DNA from: JAGQVA01 sp041391725 | GTDB taxonomy: Bacteria > Bacteroidota > Bacteroidia > J057 | DNA length: 64,000 bases | Assembly (NCBI GenBank): GCA_041391725.1 | Contig: JAWKNL010000002.1 | Location: 419,331-483,330, forward strand | Direction: 5' to 3' | Part shown: piece after piece, positions 9,693 through 19,209 of the stretch | Layout of the letters: each line of letters starts with the position of its first letter | How positions within the stretch are numbered: the first letter of the stretch is position 1 | Notes under the pieces: model-generated | What the model was told of the DNA's origin: nothing | What the model saw: the letters and a program-made list of their open reading frames with translations, nothing else | Databases searched by the model: none | Position numbers and translations under genes: made by a program

Positions 9693-9829
9693 GCCACAAG
9701 TTTACTAAACCAATAAAACAGGATAATCAATACCAGGAGCTCGCCCAGCACAAAAGCGTAGAGCACGCGCCAGCTTTTTACAAAAGGAATGATCTTCCTC
9801 AAATCTTCGTTGGAATCTTCTTCAGCCAT
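9689..9829 (-). CDS. 46-aa single-pass membrane protein coupled to the symporter
   Basis: An ORF starts at ATG 9829 and reads MAEEDSNEDLRKIIPFVKSW, then a hydrophobic helix (LYAFVLGELLVLIILFYWF), then SKLVA and TGA at 9689-9691. Its stop overlaps the ATG of the symporter (ATGA), which implies translational coupling. The acidic N-terminus would be cytoplasmic and one transmembrane helix follows. Size and position suggest an accessory or assembly subunit of the transporter; that is inference. It is too short for most automatic gene callers. Confidence 0.65.
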   Translation of the reverse strand: MAEEDSNEDLRKIIPFVKSWRVLYAFVLGELLVLIILFYWFSKLVA

Positions 9830-9840
9830 TACTCATTCAT

Positions 9841-9889
9841 CATTAACCATTAACCATTAACCATTAACCATTAACCATTAACCATTCAC
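9841..9889. repeat. Heptanucleotide tandem repeat (CATTAAC)
   Basis: Six perfect copies of CATTAAC (9841-9882) are followed by one degenerate copy (CATTCAC). The array lies between the stop of the PIG-L gene (9892) and the start of the 46-aa membrane protein (9829). On the transcribed minus strand each unit reads GTTAATG, so each carries an ATG that is closed after a few codons. Copy number probably varies by slippage. Confidence 0.9.
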
Positions 9890-9891
9890 AA

Positions 9892-12387
9892 TTACCGCTC
9901 GTCTTTCCCGATAGAAATCATATTGGCAAACAGCCGGTACGCACCGGGAACCCCGGCGGGCAGTTCGCGAAACCACGAAAGGCTGGTATAAATAAAATAT
10001 CCTTTCCCATAAGGAGCGACCAGCAATGATCCGTCAAGGGGTTTTTCCCCAGGGTCGTTGCAGGAGAAAATCGCCGTGTAATGCGAATCCCATGCGGAGG
10101 GAAAATACAGTCCTCTTTCCTGAATCCAGTTTTCCATATCCGCTCCGGTGATTTTGTTTGGGAAATTCAGGATCGGATGGTCGGGCGCCAGGAACCGCAT
10201 TTCTGCTTCCTCGTCTGTCACCCTTTCTCTGGACATGGTAATAGGGTAGGGCCCGGGTTGTTCGCCTTTGGGGATTTCGAAGTTTTTGTTATACTGAACG
10301 ATATAGGTTCCGCCCTGCTTTACATATTCCAGGATTTGGTTTTTGTGGTAGGGCATACGGTTCCGACGGTAATAAGCCCGGTTTCCAGCAATGACAGCGT
10401 CGTATTTCAGCAGGTTTTCGGTTGTGATTTTGTCGTCTTCGAGCAGATCTACTTTGTACCCGATCTGTTCCAGCCCGAGGGGAACCTCATCTTCAGCTCC
10501 CATGATATAACCTATATAGTCGCCACGTTTTTCAAGGTTAATCCGCACGAGTTTGGTCTGCGAGGGGTCAAAAAGCATCTGTACGGGAATATGGTCATAG
10601 CTGATTTGTCCCTGACTATAAGAGCCTGAAAATCTGCCGGTTTCGGCGATTACCTGAAGCGTACCTGTATTCTGATCCTGTGGAGGTTTGATCCGGGCAG
10701 TGAGAATTTGCTCGCTTCCTTTTCCTTCGAGTCTGATGTCAAATTCGGAGGGAAACACCTCCCAGCTCTCCGGCGCCAAAAGCCTGATTTTTGCATCGCC
10801 GGAGGGGATAAATGACCTGACGGTGAGTTGAATTTCTTTTTCCTGGTTGTCGGAAAACAGATAGACAGACTCGGGTATATTTACCGTTACCGGTGGCGCA
10901 AAGATAAACGGGCGAAACAATTCGCCTTTGGATCTGTCCACGTACTGGTGAACGACCGGCATCTGGAAAGGGATTTCCACATCTTCAAAGCGGAGATTCC
11001 AGGTTGTTGTAAGGGCAGCCGGACTTTCGGGCAAACCAATCAGCGCCTGGTCTCTGACTTCAAACGACCCTTTTTGCATAGGTGTTTTCCGCCAGTAATG
11101 GATGGTGGGTTGAGTATTGTTGAGGAGGAATTTCTGGCTGAAAGTCAGTAGTTTGTGATCGTTGGGCAGGTTTTGGTTAATGGTCTTTTTTTCATCATTA
11201 CCCCAGTCAATGGATACAAGCTGTACCGCTGCGTCGGAGCGTTTGATAATCTGGGCAATAAGCCGTACGCTGTCTCCGGGGGCTGTCATGGGTTCCTGAC
11301 TGTTGACTTCCATAAAAATCCCGGCGCAGTACACGAGAATATTTTTCAGTTCTTTTCTTTTCTGTTCGTACCAATATCCTTTTTTGCCTTCGATATTTTT
11401 CCAGACCTTCACCAGCGCGGGGATACTGGCAGCGGGATTATCGGGCCTGAAATCGTGATAAATCTGTTCGATCATTTTGCCGGTTTTGGCGTCGCCGATA
11501 CGATCCCAGGTGGTATTGATTCCGTCAAAAAGGTCATTTCGGGCTTCCTCACCTTTTTCGTGGGCGAGGTATTCCAGTACTTCGCCACGCCAGGGTGCTA
11601 CGCCAAAGTCCTGACACTTGTGCATACTTCTGGCGGCGGCGGCTATTTCCCCAAAACTTTTGCCCAGCAGCGGCTGATAGGCATCGACATTAAGGGTGAG
11701 AATATGTCCGGTCTGATCTACCTGTCGCTGGTTGGGGTTCCAGGTATTCCACAGGAGCCGTTTGGGTTGCCATACCGAGACGTAGGCGAGCTGTTCGGGG
11801 AATACGTTAGGATTGCCTGCAAGGTCAAAGGCCTCCTGTGCGAGCATGGCAGAGGCCGTATGATGACCATGTCCACCACCGCCTTTTTCGGGGCCGGGGA
11901 AACGGGTAATGATCACATCAGGTTGAAATTTGCGGATGGCCCAGACCACATCTGCGAGGATTTTATCTTTCCCCCAGATTTTGAAAGTCTCTTCAGGGTT
12001 TTTGGAAAAACCAAAATCGTAAGCGCGGGAAAACATTTGTTCCGCCCCGTCAATTCTCCGGGCTGCCAGCAGTTCCTGTGTCCTGAGGATTCCCAGATGG
12101 GGACCTACTTCTTCTCCGATGGAGTTTTGCCCGCCGTCGCCCCTTGTAAGAGCGAGATAGGCAGTACGGTAACCTTTTTCTCCTGCCATATAAGCGAGCA
12201 GGCGGGTATTTTCATCATCGGGGTGCGCAGCCACATACATGACGCTTCCGAGAACCTGTAGTTTTTTGATGGCAAGCTGGATTTCTCCGCTGCTTTTGGG
12301 TGGAAGGGGCGCCTGCGCACGCAGTAAGGAAATCGGCAGACAGAGCAGCATCAGCACGATGCAGGAAAGGATAGGTTTGCTGGACAT
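9892..12387 (-). CDS. Exported PIG-L family deacetylase with C-terminal ThuA/amidotransferase-like domain, 831 aa
   Basis: A signal peptide (ILSCIVLMLLCLPISLLRAQ) is followed by a PIG-L/LmbE zinc deacetylase domain, roughly residues 45-270. Visible motifs are AHPDDE (metal and catalytic Asp), RGDGGQN and the later HGHH that completes the zinc site. These enzymes remove N-acetyl groups from amino sugars. Residues about 360-620 look like beta-sandwich domains. The last 200 residues (YDAVIAGNRAYY, LEYVKQGGTYIVQYN, LVAPYGKGYFIYTSLSW) resemble a glutamine-amidotransferase or ThuA-like fold. It is the first gene of a likely operon with a small membrane protein and an SSS symporter, suggesting periplasmic processing of an acetylated sugar conjugate followed by uptake. 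The substrate is unknown. Confidence 0.85.
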   Translation of the reverse strand: MSSKPILSCIVLMLLCLPISLLRAQAPLPPKSSGEIQLAIKKLQVLGSVMYVAAHPDDENTRLLAYMAGEKGYRTAYLALTRGDGGQNSIGEEVGPHLGILRTQELLAARRIDGAEQMFSRAYDFGFSKNPEETFKIWGKDKILADVVWAIRKFQPDVIITRFPGPEKGGGGHGHHTASAMLAQEAFDLAGNPNVFPEQLAYVSVWQPKRLLWNTWNPNQRQVDQTGHILTLNVDAYQPLLGKSFGEIAAAARSMHKCQDFGVAPWRGEVLEYLAHEKGEEARNDLFDGINTTWDRIGDAKTGKMIEQIYHDFRPDNPAASIPALVKVWKNIEGKKGYWYEQKRKELKNILVYCAGIFMEVNSQEPMTAPGDSVRLIAQIIKRSDAAVQLVSIDWGNDEKKTINQNLPNDHKLLTFSQKFLLNNTQPTIHYWRKTPMQKGSFEVRDQALIGLPESPAALTTTWNLRFEDVEIPFQMPVVHQYVDRSKGELFRPFIFAPPVTVNIPESVYLFSDNQEKEIQLTVRSFIPSGDAKIRLLAPESWEVFPSEFDIRLEGKGSEQILTARIKPPQDQNTGTLQVIAETGRFSGSYSQGQISYDHIPVQMLFDPSQTKLVRINLEKRGDYIGYIMGAEDEVPLGLEQIGYKVDLLEDDKITTENLLKYDAVIAGNRAYYRRNRMPYHKNQILEYVKQGGTYIVQYNKNFEIPKGEQPGPYPITMSRERVTDEEAEMRFLAPDHPILNFPNKITGADMENWIQERGLYFPSAWDSHYTAIFSCNDPGEKPLDGSLLVAPYGKGYFIYTSLSWFRELPAGVPGAYRLFANMISIGKDER

Positions 12388-12421
12388 CTTTGCGCGGGTT
12401 TTAGTAATCGTTGCCGAATAT

Positions 12422-12457
12422 ACAAAAAATCCCGCCTTGTAAAGACAAAGCGGGATT
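12422..12457 (-). terminator. Rho-independent terminator after the RND efflux operon
   Basis: Arms AATCCCGC (12428-12435) and GCGGGATT (12450-12457) enclose a 14-nt loop. On the minus strand the stem is followed by TTTTTTGT. It lies 26 bp after the stop of the RND pump gene and just before the PIG-L gene, which is read in the same direction. Confidence 0.75.
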
Positions 12458-12482
12458 TTGATTATAAACGACTAAATGTGTT

Positions 12483-15400
12483 TTAAGATTCTTTGGGCGC
12501 TGCGTTGCGGTTGAGGAAAGTAAATTTGGATCGCAGCCAGTTGGTCGTATTGTCCACAAAAGTTCCGAAGTTGGCGGCCATATAATACAGTACCGGTACA
12601 ACTACGAGGGTAATTACGGTCGCACAACCCAGTCCGAAAATGATCGACCAGCTAAATGGTTCCCAGAATGAAGCACTGTCTCCGCCAAAAAATATCTGCG
12701 GATCGAAGTCGGAAAGCAGGGTGGTAAAATTGATATTCAGCGAAAGCGCCAGCGGCACAAGCCCCAGAATGGTGGAGGAAGCGGTAAGGAAGACCGGCGT
12801 AAAACGAATGGCGCCTCCTTCAATAATCGCCTCTTTCAGGGGCATACCTTTGTTGATTTCTATCTGGAAAAAGTCCAGCAGGATAATTCCGTTGTTGACC
12901 ACAATACCCGCCAGCGTTACAATTCCCACTCCTGAAAGTACTACCGAAAAATCCATCCCAAGAATGGCATGCCCCAGGAATACCCCCACAATACTCAGCA
13001 GCACCTGTCCCAGAATAATCAATACACTGCTCAGTGAGTTAAACTGGGTAACCAGAATCAGGAATATCAGCAGAATGGCTGCCATAAATGCGCCTCCCAG
13101 AAAAGATGCCTGCTCGGCCATGTCCACCGTCTGTCCTCCCACATTTATATTCACGTCCTTCATCTTTCTTCCCTGTTTGATAAAGCCCTGAACTGCATAA
13201 TCCACGTCGTTGAATACATCATTGACGTTGTATTCGGTCAACACATTAGAGGTGATTTTCACCGATTTTTTGAGGTCGGTGCGGTTGATGCCGCCATAAC
13301 TGGAAGAATAACTGAAATCTGCTACAGATGAGATCGGCACAGACCGAAACCGCCCTGTGGCCATATCCATGTAGGTAATGCGCATATTGAGCAGGGAAGA
13401 AATTTCTTCGCGGTATTTTTCGTTGAGACGAAGCATGATTTTAAATTCATCTTCGTTGGCCCTGAAGTTGGAAATCTCCTTACCAAATATGGCAGTACGC
13501 AGTTCCATCCCGATCTGCCCGCTGCTTAGCCCCAGTTCGCGGGCTTTTTCGCGGTTAATATTAATAATAAGCTCGGGCCGCTTTTCATCGACATCCCACT
13601 TGAGTTTTTCAAGCCCTGCGATACCCCCTGCATTGCTGAGGGAGTCGAGGTAGGCAAATAAATCCTCACTGACCACCATCATATCCCGAAAATCTTCAGA
13701 GGTAATTTCTACTTCAACCGGCGCACTGCCCGGAGGGCCGTTCTGATCCTGATCTACGGTGATTTTTGCACCCGGAATGCCGGTCATGTTTTCCCTGATT
13801 TTATTCATGATATCGAGGGTTGACGCGCCATTTCGTTCCTTTACCCCCACAAACTCGACGGTGATTTTACTTTTATGCGTTTTGGAAGTATTCTGGTCAA
13901 AAGAGTTGGGATCGCCCGCTCCGATGGCCACGTTGGTAATCACCGATCGCACGAGTGGATTTTCTTTGCCTATCACTTCAAATACGCGCTTTTCCAGGAT
14001 GCGCGTGATAGAATCAGTAACTTCAATATCGGTTCCGTTGGGCAACTCATTAAATACATATACGAAGTTGGGATCGGTGGGGGGAAACTGAATGTATTTC
14101 AGACCGGCCATCTGCACGATCGACATCGACAGAAAAAGGAAAACAATGGTGGCAATCACCACAAACCCTGCATGATCCAGGGCCCACCGGAGGGTGGCGC
14201 GATAGAAATTTTTGATCCACGGCAACATCCGCTGCTGAAACCAATCAATGATCATGCGGAGTACGTAATTGTGGAGCAGAATAAATGCCGCCATGAAAAA
14301 CATAAAGTTGCCGAATGACACCGCACCTGCACCGCGAAAAACCAACCCGCTGACGATGGCGAGGGCAGTATATAACCAGGTTTGTTTATGGTTGATGCCA
14401 GTCCCTTCTTCTCTTCGTTTCATAAATGCCACAGCAAAAACCGGGTTGATCACATAAGCCACAAACAGCGAGGCGAAAAGTGTAATAATCATTACCACAG
14501 GCATAAAACCCATAAATTCACCGATGGGGCCTTTCCAGAACAGCAGCGGAAGAAACGGACAAACGGTGGTAAGCGTACCGGAAAATACGGGCCCGATCAC
14601 CTCGCCCGCAGCTTTTTTTGCAGCGGTGATAATCGGCAAACCTTCCTCCGTAAACATCCGGTATGTGTTTTCGATTACTACAATCGCATTGTCAACCACA
14701 ATTCCCAGCGCCAGAATAAAAGAAAAAAGCACCACCAGGTTCATTGTATAACCAAGTGCGGGCAGAACTGCAAATGCGATGAAAGACGAAAGCGGAACTG
14801 CCAGTCCGACAAAAAGGGAGTCCCGAAGTCCCATAAAAAACATGAGCACCAGCGTCACGAGGATAAACCCGATGATAATGGTATTGGTCAGTTCGCCCAG
14901 GGTATTTCGCGTGAGTTGGGACTGGTCTGCCGAAAGGGTGATGGTGAGATTTTCGGGAAAACGGTTTTCCTCAAGGTCAGCAGTGATGACCTTGATTTTG
15001 TCTGCTGCATCCACGAGGTTTTCGCCGGCTTTTTTAATTACATTCAGCGTCAGTACCGGTTCGCCGTTGAGGCGGGCATAGCTGTCTTTTTCCTTAAAAC
15101 CGTCCACCACATCAGCGATGTCGCGAAGGTAAACAATATTGCCTTTTCCCGAGCGCACGACCAGATTACGGATTTGTTCTACGGATTTAAATTCGCCGTT
15201 GATTCTGACCGAAACTTTGGTTTCATCGATATCGAGTTCGCCACCTGAGACGATGACGTTTTCGCCTTTTATCGTGTTCTCGATATCGCCCATGGTCACA
15301 CTGGCAGCCTCTGCTTTAAACAGATCGACATTGATCTGAATTTCTTTTTCCGGAGCGCCTACAATGTCCACCCGCAGGATTTCTTTCAGCTTTTCGATTT

Positions 15401-15908
15401 CATCCTGAAGTTCCTCTGCGTACCGTTTCAGGGTTACGTTGTCGTAGGGGCCTGAAACGTTGAGAAACATGATGGGAATTTCCGAAAGGTTGATGTCAAT
15501 TACCTGGGGGTCGGCGGGGAGGTCGTTGGGCAATTCACCTTTTGCGCGGTTGACGGCTTCCTGCACTTCGCGTTTTGCCTCATCAAGGTTCACATCGGTT
15601 TCAAATTCGACAAAAACGCTGGAATAATCCTGAATAGATGTACTATTGATTTCCTTTATGCCCTCGACACCTTTGAGTTCCTTTTCGATTTTACGGCTGA
15701 CAAGGTTTTCGATATCGCCGGCAGAAGTGCCGGGGTAAGGCGTGGAAACAAATATTACCGGCCACTGGATTTCGGGGAAATTTTCTTTTGGGAGGAGCTG
15801 AAAGGAGACCAGACCTGCAACTGTAATGATCAGTGTCAGGATAAAGATGGCCACACGATTGTCTATCGACCAGCTCGATATGGGAAATTCTCTGAAATTA
15901 TTTTTCAT
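12483..15908 (-). CDS. RND efflux pump inner-membrane transporter (AcrB-like), 1141 aa
   Basis: This is a full-length resistance-nodulation-division transporter. It has an N-terminal helix (VAIFILTLIITVAGLVSF), a large periplasmic loop with the usual PEIQWPVIFVSTPYPG start, helices 2-6 with the proton-relay-type segment LGIVVDNAIVVIENTYR, a second periplasmic loop, and final helices with GIVVNNGIILLDFFQ. It uses the proton gradient to expel drugs, dyes, lipophilic compounds or metals across the outer membrane together with the adaptor and TolC-type channel encoded upstream. It is the last gene of the TetR-TolC-MFP-RND operon and is followed by a terminator. The substrate range is not predictable. 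Confidence 0.95.
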   Translation of the reverse strand: MKNNFREFPISSWSIDNRVAIFILTLIITVAGLVSFQLLPKENFPEIQWPVIFVSTPYPGTSAGDIENLVSRKIEKELKGVEGIKEINSTSIQDYSSVFVEFETDVNLDEAKREVQEAVNRAKGELPNDLPADPQVIDINLSEIPIMFLNVSGPYDNVTLKRYAEELQDEIEKLKEILRVDIVGAPEKEIQINVDLFKAEAASVTMGDIENTIKGENVIVSGGELDIDETKVSVRINGEFKSVEQIRNLVVRSGKGNIVYLRDIADVVDGFKEKDSYARLNGEPVLTLNVIKKAGENLVDAADKIKVITADLEENRFPENLTITLSADQSQLTRNTLGELTNTIIIGFILVTLVLMFFMGLRDSLFVGLAVPLSSFIAFAVLPALGYTMNLVVLFSFILALGIVVDNAIVVIENTYRMFTEEGLPIITAAKKAAGEVIGPVFSGTLTTVCPFLPLLFWKGPIGEFMGFMPVVMIITLFASLFVAYVINPVFAVAFMKRREEGTGINHKQTWLYTALAIVSGLVFRGAGAVSFGNFMFFMAAFILLHNYVLRMIIDWFQQRMLPWIKNFYRATLRWALDHAGFVVIATIVFLFLSMSIVQMAGLKYIQFPPTDPNFVYVFNELPNGTDIEVTDSITRILEKRVFEVIGKENPLVRSVITNVAIGAGDPNSFDQNTSKTHKSKITVEFVGVKERNGASTLDIMNKIRENMTGIPGAKITVDQDQNGPPGSAPVEVEITSEDFRDMMVVSEDLFAYLDSLSNAGGIAGLEKLKWDVDEKRPELIININREKARELGLSSGQIGMELRTAIFGKEISNFRANEDEFKIMLRLNEKYREEISSLLNMRITYMDMATGRFRSVPISSVADFSYSSSYGGINRTDLKKSVKITSNVLTEYNVNDVFNDVDYAVQGFIKQGRKMKDVNINVGGQTVDMAEQASFLGGAFMAAILLIFLILVTQFNSLSSVLIILGQVLLSIVGVFLGHAILGMDFSVVLSGVGIVTLAGIVVNNGIILLDFFQIEINKGMPLKEAIIEGGAIRFTPVFLTASSTILGLVPLALSLNINFTTLLSDFDPQIFFGGDSASFWEPFSWSIIFGLGCATVITLVVVPVLYYMAANFGTFVDNTTNWLRSKFTFLNRNAAPKES

Positions 15909-15929
15909 GGGAAAAAAATTGCTGCCTCA

Positions 15930-17105
15930 CTAGTTGCCTGTGGCCAGTGATGGATCCTTTTGTGTCTGATTAATGATGATTTCCTGTCCGTCGCTGAGGT
16001 TTTTATAGCCTGCGACAATCAGATTTTGCCCGGCGGTAAGTCCTTCGGTCACTTCTACTGCACCATTGTAACTAAGGCCGGTTTTGATATTGGTTCGGGT
16101 GGCAATCCATTTTCCTTCTTGTTCATTGGCGACAAATACAAAATCGCTTTCCTCTGACTGCTGGATGACACTTACCGGAATGGTTACCGCACTTTTCTGC
16201 GTACGATCGTTGATGGAAAGTTCGCCAAACATATTGGCTTTGAGCATAGGATTGGCCGGGAGTTTCACTTCTACCGGGAAAGTGCGGTCATTGGGGTCAA
16301 TAAACTGGCCCACAACGGTTACACGCGCATCGATGCTTTTATCGAGCGCCGGGAAAGTTACTTTCACCTGATCCCCTTTGCGGATATATGGAATGTACGA
16401 CTCCGAAATCTGCGCTTTCAGGCTCAAATCCGAAGGATTGATAATGCGGAAAGCGGGAAAGCCGGGAGAAACTGTTTCGCCCACTTTGGGCATAATTTCA
16501 TCGACTGTACCGGAGATCGGCGATTTGATTTTACTCAGTTCGAGTTGCTCCTTCATGGTGGCCAGTCGTTTTTCCAGACTTTCTTTCTGGTTTTTGGCGG
16601 TAAGGTACTGTACTTCTGTACCGATCTGCTGATCCCAGAGGTTTTTCTGTTTTTCAAACATGATATTGGCTAGGTCGAGCGAAGTTTCCATTTCCTGAAT
16701 GCCGCTTCGCATGATGGCATCGTCGAGCTGCGCAAGCAGGGTTCCGGCCTGAACCGACTGGCCTTCCTGTACATAAACTTTTACGATCCGACCACCGGTC
16801 TGTGGGCTTACAAGGATGTTTTTATTGGCTTCAACCTGACCCTGTACCGATACAAAATGTTGAAAATCGCTCACGTTAATGATCTGGGTAGAGACCGTCA
16901 CTTTGCGAACTTCTTTCTTCAACTCGGGGTCGAGGCTGGCAATTTCCTCTTCGAGTTCGGCCACTTCCCGGCTAAGGATTTTCAGTACTTCTTTTTTTTG
17001 GGCAAGGGCGGCTTTTTTTTCTGCCAGCGTAACTGGCTGTTTTTCTCCGCAACCGACAAAAAGAGCAATCAGGAGCGCGGAAATTAAAAAGTAGGTGGAT
17101 TTCAT
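15930..17105 (-). CDS. RND efflux periplasmic adaptor (membrane fusion lipoprotein), 391 aa
   Basis: A lipoprotein signal peptide with the lipobox LFVGC places the mature N-terminus in a membrane. A coiled-coil region follows (AEKKAALAQKKEVLKILSR). The biotinyl-lipoyl-like half motifs are GRIVKVYVQEGQSVQAGTLL and SPISGTVDEIMPKVGETVSPG, on either side of an alpha-hairpin (residues about 140-195). The beta-barrel and membrane-proximal domains follow. It bridges the RND pump and the outer-membrane channel. It is located 21 bp upstream of the pump gene and 35 bp downstream of the TolC-type gene. Confidence 0.93.
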   Translation of the reverse strand: MKSTYFLISALLIALFVGCGEKQPVTLAEKKAALAQKKEVLKILSREVAELEEEIASLDPELKKEVRKVTVSTQIINVSDFQHFVSVQGQVEANKNILVSPQTGGRIVKVYVQEGQSVQAGTLLAQLDDAIMRSGIQEMETSLDLANIMFEKQKNLWDQQIGTEVQYLTAKNQKESLEKRLATMKEQLELSKIKSPISGTVDEIMPKVGETVSPGFPAFRIINPSDLSLKAQISESYIPYIRKGDQVKVTFPALDKSIDARVTVVGQFIDPNDRTFPVEVKLPANPMLKANMFGELSINDRTQKSAVTIPVSVIQQSEESDFVFVANEQEGKWIATRTNIKTGLSYNGAVEVTEGLTAGQNLIVAGYKNLSDGQEIIINQTQKDPSLATGN

Positions 17106-17140
17106 TTCTTTTCTTTTGACTATTATTCGGGTAGATGCAT

Positions 17141-18547
17141 TTAATCCTGGTGATAGCGACTAAACTCGCCCCTGGCTTTCTGGAGGTCGGTTTTTGCCAT
17201 AAAAAATTCAAACAAGCCGTTGAGGTAAGCCGATTCTGCCTGCTTGAGCTGGCTTTCGGCTTCATTGACTTCCAGACTGGATCCCACACCTTCGCGGTAT
17301 TTGATCTGGCTTACTTCATATACCTTTCGCGCCAGTTCCCGGTTTCTTTCACTGGTTTCCAGGGTCTGATGAGCATTGAGCAGGGCAGCATGTGCGTTGC
17401 TGACTTCAAGCGCGATGGACTGCTTCAGTATATCAAAATTATTTTCGATTTTTCTGAGTGCAAGCATAGACTGTTGTACCTGCTGCCGTTTTTTGAATCC
17501 GTCGAAAATGGGCACATTCAACTGTAGCCCGACCACGCTGATGGGGTACCATTTTTCATTCCCGCTAAAGATATTAAACTCCGACCGCTGGGCATTCCAT
17601 TGGTACGAACCAAAGGCATAAAGACTGGGATAATACCCTGCGCGGTACCTTCTCATGTTGTAGGTTTCGAGGGCATGGCTGGTCTGGAGGATAGAATACT
17701 CAATTCTGTTTTCAGCCTGAAAATCTGCCGCTTCAAGCGGAGAAACGGGTTTCGCTTTCAGCGCTTCTGTGTCTTCGGCAAGTGAAAGTTCGGCTGAAAT
17801 GGGCAGCCCCATCTGGAATTTGAGCAGATTCATGCTAAGATCTGCGTAACGGCGGAGCCGGGCTTTTTCCAGCTTGAGATTGGTAAAGTTGATTTCCAGC
17901 CGGTCCACATCGATTTTCTCCACAAATCCCTGCTCATTGAGTGCGCGGGTTTCTTCAAATAGTTTTTCGACACGCGCGATATTGGCATCGAGCAGGTTCA
18001 TCTGTTCTCCGGCGATCAGTGCCTGATAATAGGCTTTACTTACGCTGATGGCCACTTCCTCCCGTGTTCTGTCAGTATTTTTTTCAGCTAGTTCGACAAA
18101 AGTACGGGATGCCTGCAATCCGATAAAATAGGTGCCGTCTGCGACAAGCTGATTGACAGAAACGCCGGCATTGGCGTTCCAGGGGAATCCAAACTGAAGG
18201 GCAATGGGCGGTCCGGGAACCGGCTGTCCGGTTTCGGGGTCAATGATGGGCTGACCTGTCACAGGATCAGTCTGGGGATTAAAAATACCGGGCAGAATGG
18301 AAGTCGGCAATTCGACGAAATACTGAAGGTCAGCCGATCCGCTGATCTGAGGATATCCCAGGGCCAGAATTTCCTTTACACTGGCTTTGGAGATGTATTC
18401 ATCGAAGCGGGCATTTTGAATAGTTTTGTTGTTTTCGATGGCGTAGGAAATGCATTCTTCCAGGTTGTATTTCAATTCCTGTGCTACCAGCCGGGGCACA
18501 GGCAGAAGGAAAATAAACCATAAGCCATACGTAATGATCCGATTCAT
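17141..18547 (-). CDS. TolC family outer-membrane efflux protein, 468 aa
   Basis: I chose the start at 18547 (MNRIITYGLWFIFLLPVPRLVAQ) because it gives a signal peptide and begins one base after the stop of the tetR gene; the frame is open further upstream but that part overlaps tetR. The mature protein starts with LKYNLEECISYAIENNKTI, the typical TolC/OEP opening. It has two OEP repeats with long amphipathic helices (AESAYLNGLFEFFMAKTDLQ near the end). A proline-rich segment around residues 80-110 (TDPVTGQPIIDPETGQP) is an insertion in the first repeat. It forms the trimeric exit duct for the neighbouring RND pump. Confidence 0.92.
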   Translation of the reverse strand: MNRIITYGLWFIFLLPVPRLVAQELKYNLEECISYAIENNKTIQNARFDEYISKASVKEILALGYPQISGSADLQYFVELPTSILPGIFNPQTDPVTGQPIIDPETGQPVPGPPIALQFGFPWNANAGVSVNQLVADGTYFIGLQASRTFVELAEKNTDRTREEVAISVSKAYYQALIAGEQMNLLDANIARVEKLFEETRALNEQGFVEKIDVDRLEINFTNLKLEKARLRRYADLSMNLLKFQMGLPISAELSLAEDTEALKAKPVSPLEAADFQAENRIEYSILQTSHALETYNMRRYRAGYYPSLYAFGSYQWNAQRSEFNIFSGNEKWYPISVVGLQLNVPIFDGFKKRQQVQQSMLALRKIENNFDILKQSIALEVSNAHAALLNAHQTLETSERNRELARKVYEVSQIKYREGVGSSLEVNEAESQLKQAESAYLNGLFEFFMAKTDLQKARGEFSRYHQD

Positions 18548-18548
18548 T

Positions 18549-19190
18549 TTATTGATTGGTAAGAGGTGGTTGTTTTTCAGTGGAGGATTTAGGGCTGAGT
18601 GTTTCCTGAAGGAAGATTCTTCCTGTTTCTGTGACAATGCCATGGATAAAAATTTCGAGCATTTGTACCTGCAGTTCCATATAGTCAAATTTTCCCGGCG
18701 GAAAATACTGGGGGTTGAGACAGGCATCAATCTGGGAAAGTCGCATCCGGGCGACCATTTCTACGTTGATCTCGGATCGGTAAAAACCTTCAGAAATTCC
18801 TCTGACGAGGTTTTCTTCCAGTTTGGTCAGCACCAGTCCGTTTTTATAGTCGTCAAATAATGCCCACGCTTGCGGGTAGTATTTTTGAATGTCATAGACG
18901 ACACCCGGGTGCACGTTTTGAATAAACCGCAGGGTCCAGTTGACGACTCGGACAAGTTCGTCCAGTGCATTGACCGCCTGCCTGCCTATTTCTTCCATCA
19001 TGAGTTTTTCCTGGCGGAAGTATTCCAGGCTGATTTCATAAACAAGAGCAGCTTTGGTAGCGAAATGGTGGTAGATGGTTTTTTTTGAAACCCCCAGATC
19101 AGCGGCAATCTCATCCATGGAGATGCTTTTTACTCCTTTTTGTAAGAATAATTGTGTTGCTCTTGCGAGGATTCTGTTCTGGATTTCCAT
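18549..19190 (-). CDS. TetR/AcrR family repressor of the efflux operon, 213 aa
   Basis: Residues 1-60 form the TetR helix-turn-helix: ILARATQLFLQKGVKSISM, DEIAADLGVSKKTIYHHFATK. The rest is a ligand-binding helical domain typical of the family. It is the first gene of the operon with TolC, adaptor and RND pump, and its stop lies one base before the TolC start. A perfect 10-bp palindrome overlaps its promoter 29 bp upstream (19219-19246), so it most likely represses its own operon until an inducer binds. Confidence 0.92.
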   Translation of the reverse strand: MEIQNRILARATQLFLQKGVKSISMDEIAADLGVSKKTIYHHFATKAALVYEISLEYFRQEKLMMEEIGRQAVNALDELVRVVNWTLRFIQNVHPGVVYDIQKYYPQAWALFDDYKNGLVLTKLEENLVRGISEGFYRSEINVEMVARMRLSQIDACLNPQYFPPGKFDYMELQVQMLEIFIHGIVTETGRIFLQETLSPKSSTEKQPPLTNQ

Positions 19191-19209
19191 GCGCCTGATT
19201 TTAGGGCCG

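Noticed and set aside
11155..12261. 368-codon open frame on the plus strand
   Set aside because: It mirrors the PIG-L deacetylase, whose zinc motifs are clear on the minus strand.
14382..15248. 288-codon open frame on the plus strand
   Set aside because: It is antisense to the RND pump; the product is Lys/His/Arg-rich with no domain, typical of a shadow frame.
18548..18730. Longer N-terminus for the TolC-family protein
   Set aside because: The extra 61 codons overlap the tetR gene and lack a signal peptide; the internal Met at 18547 gives one.
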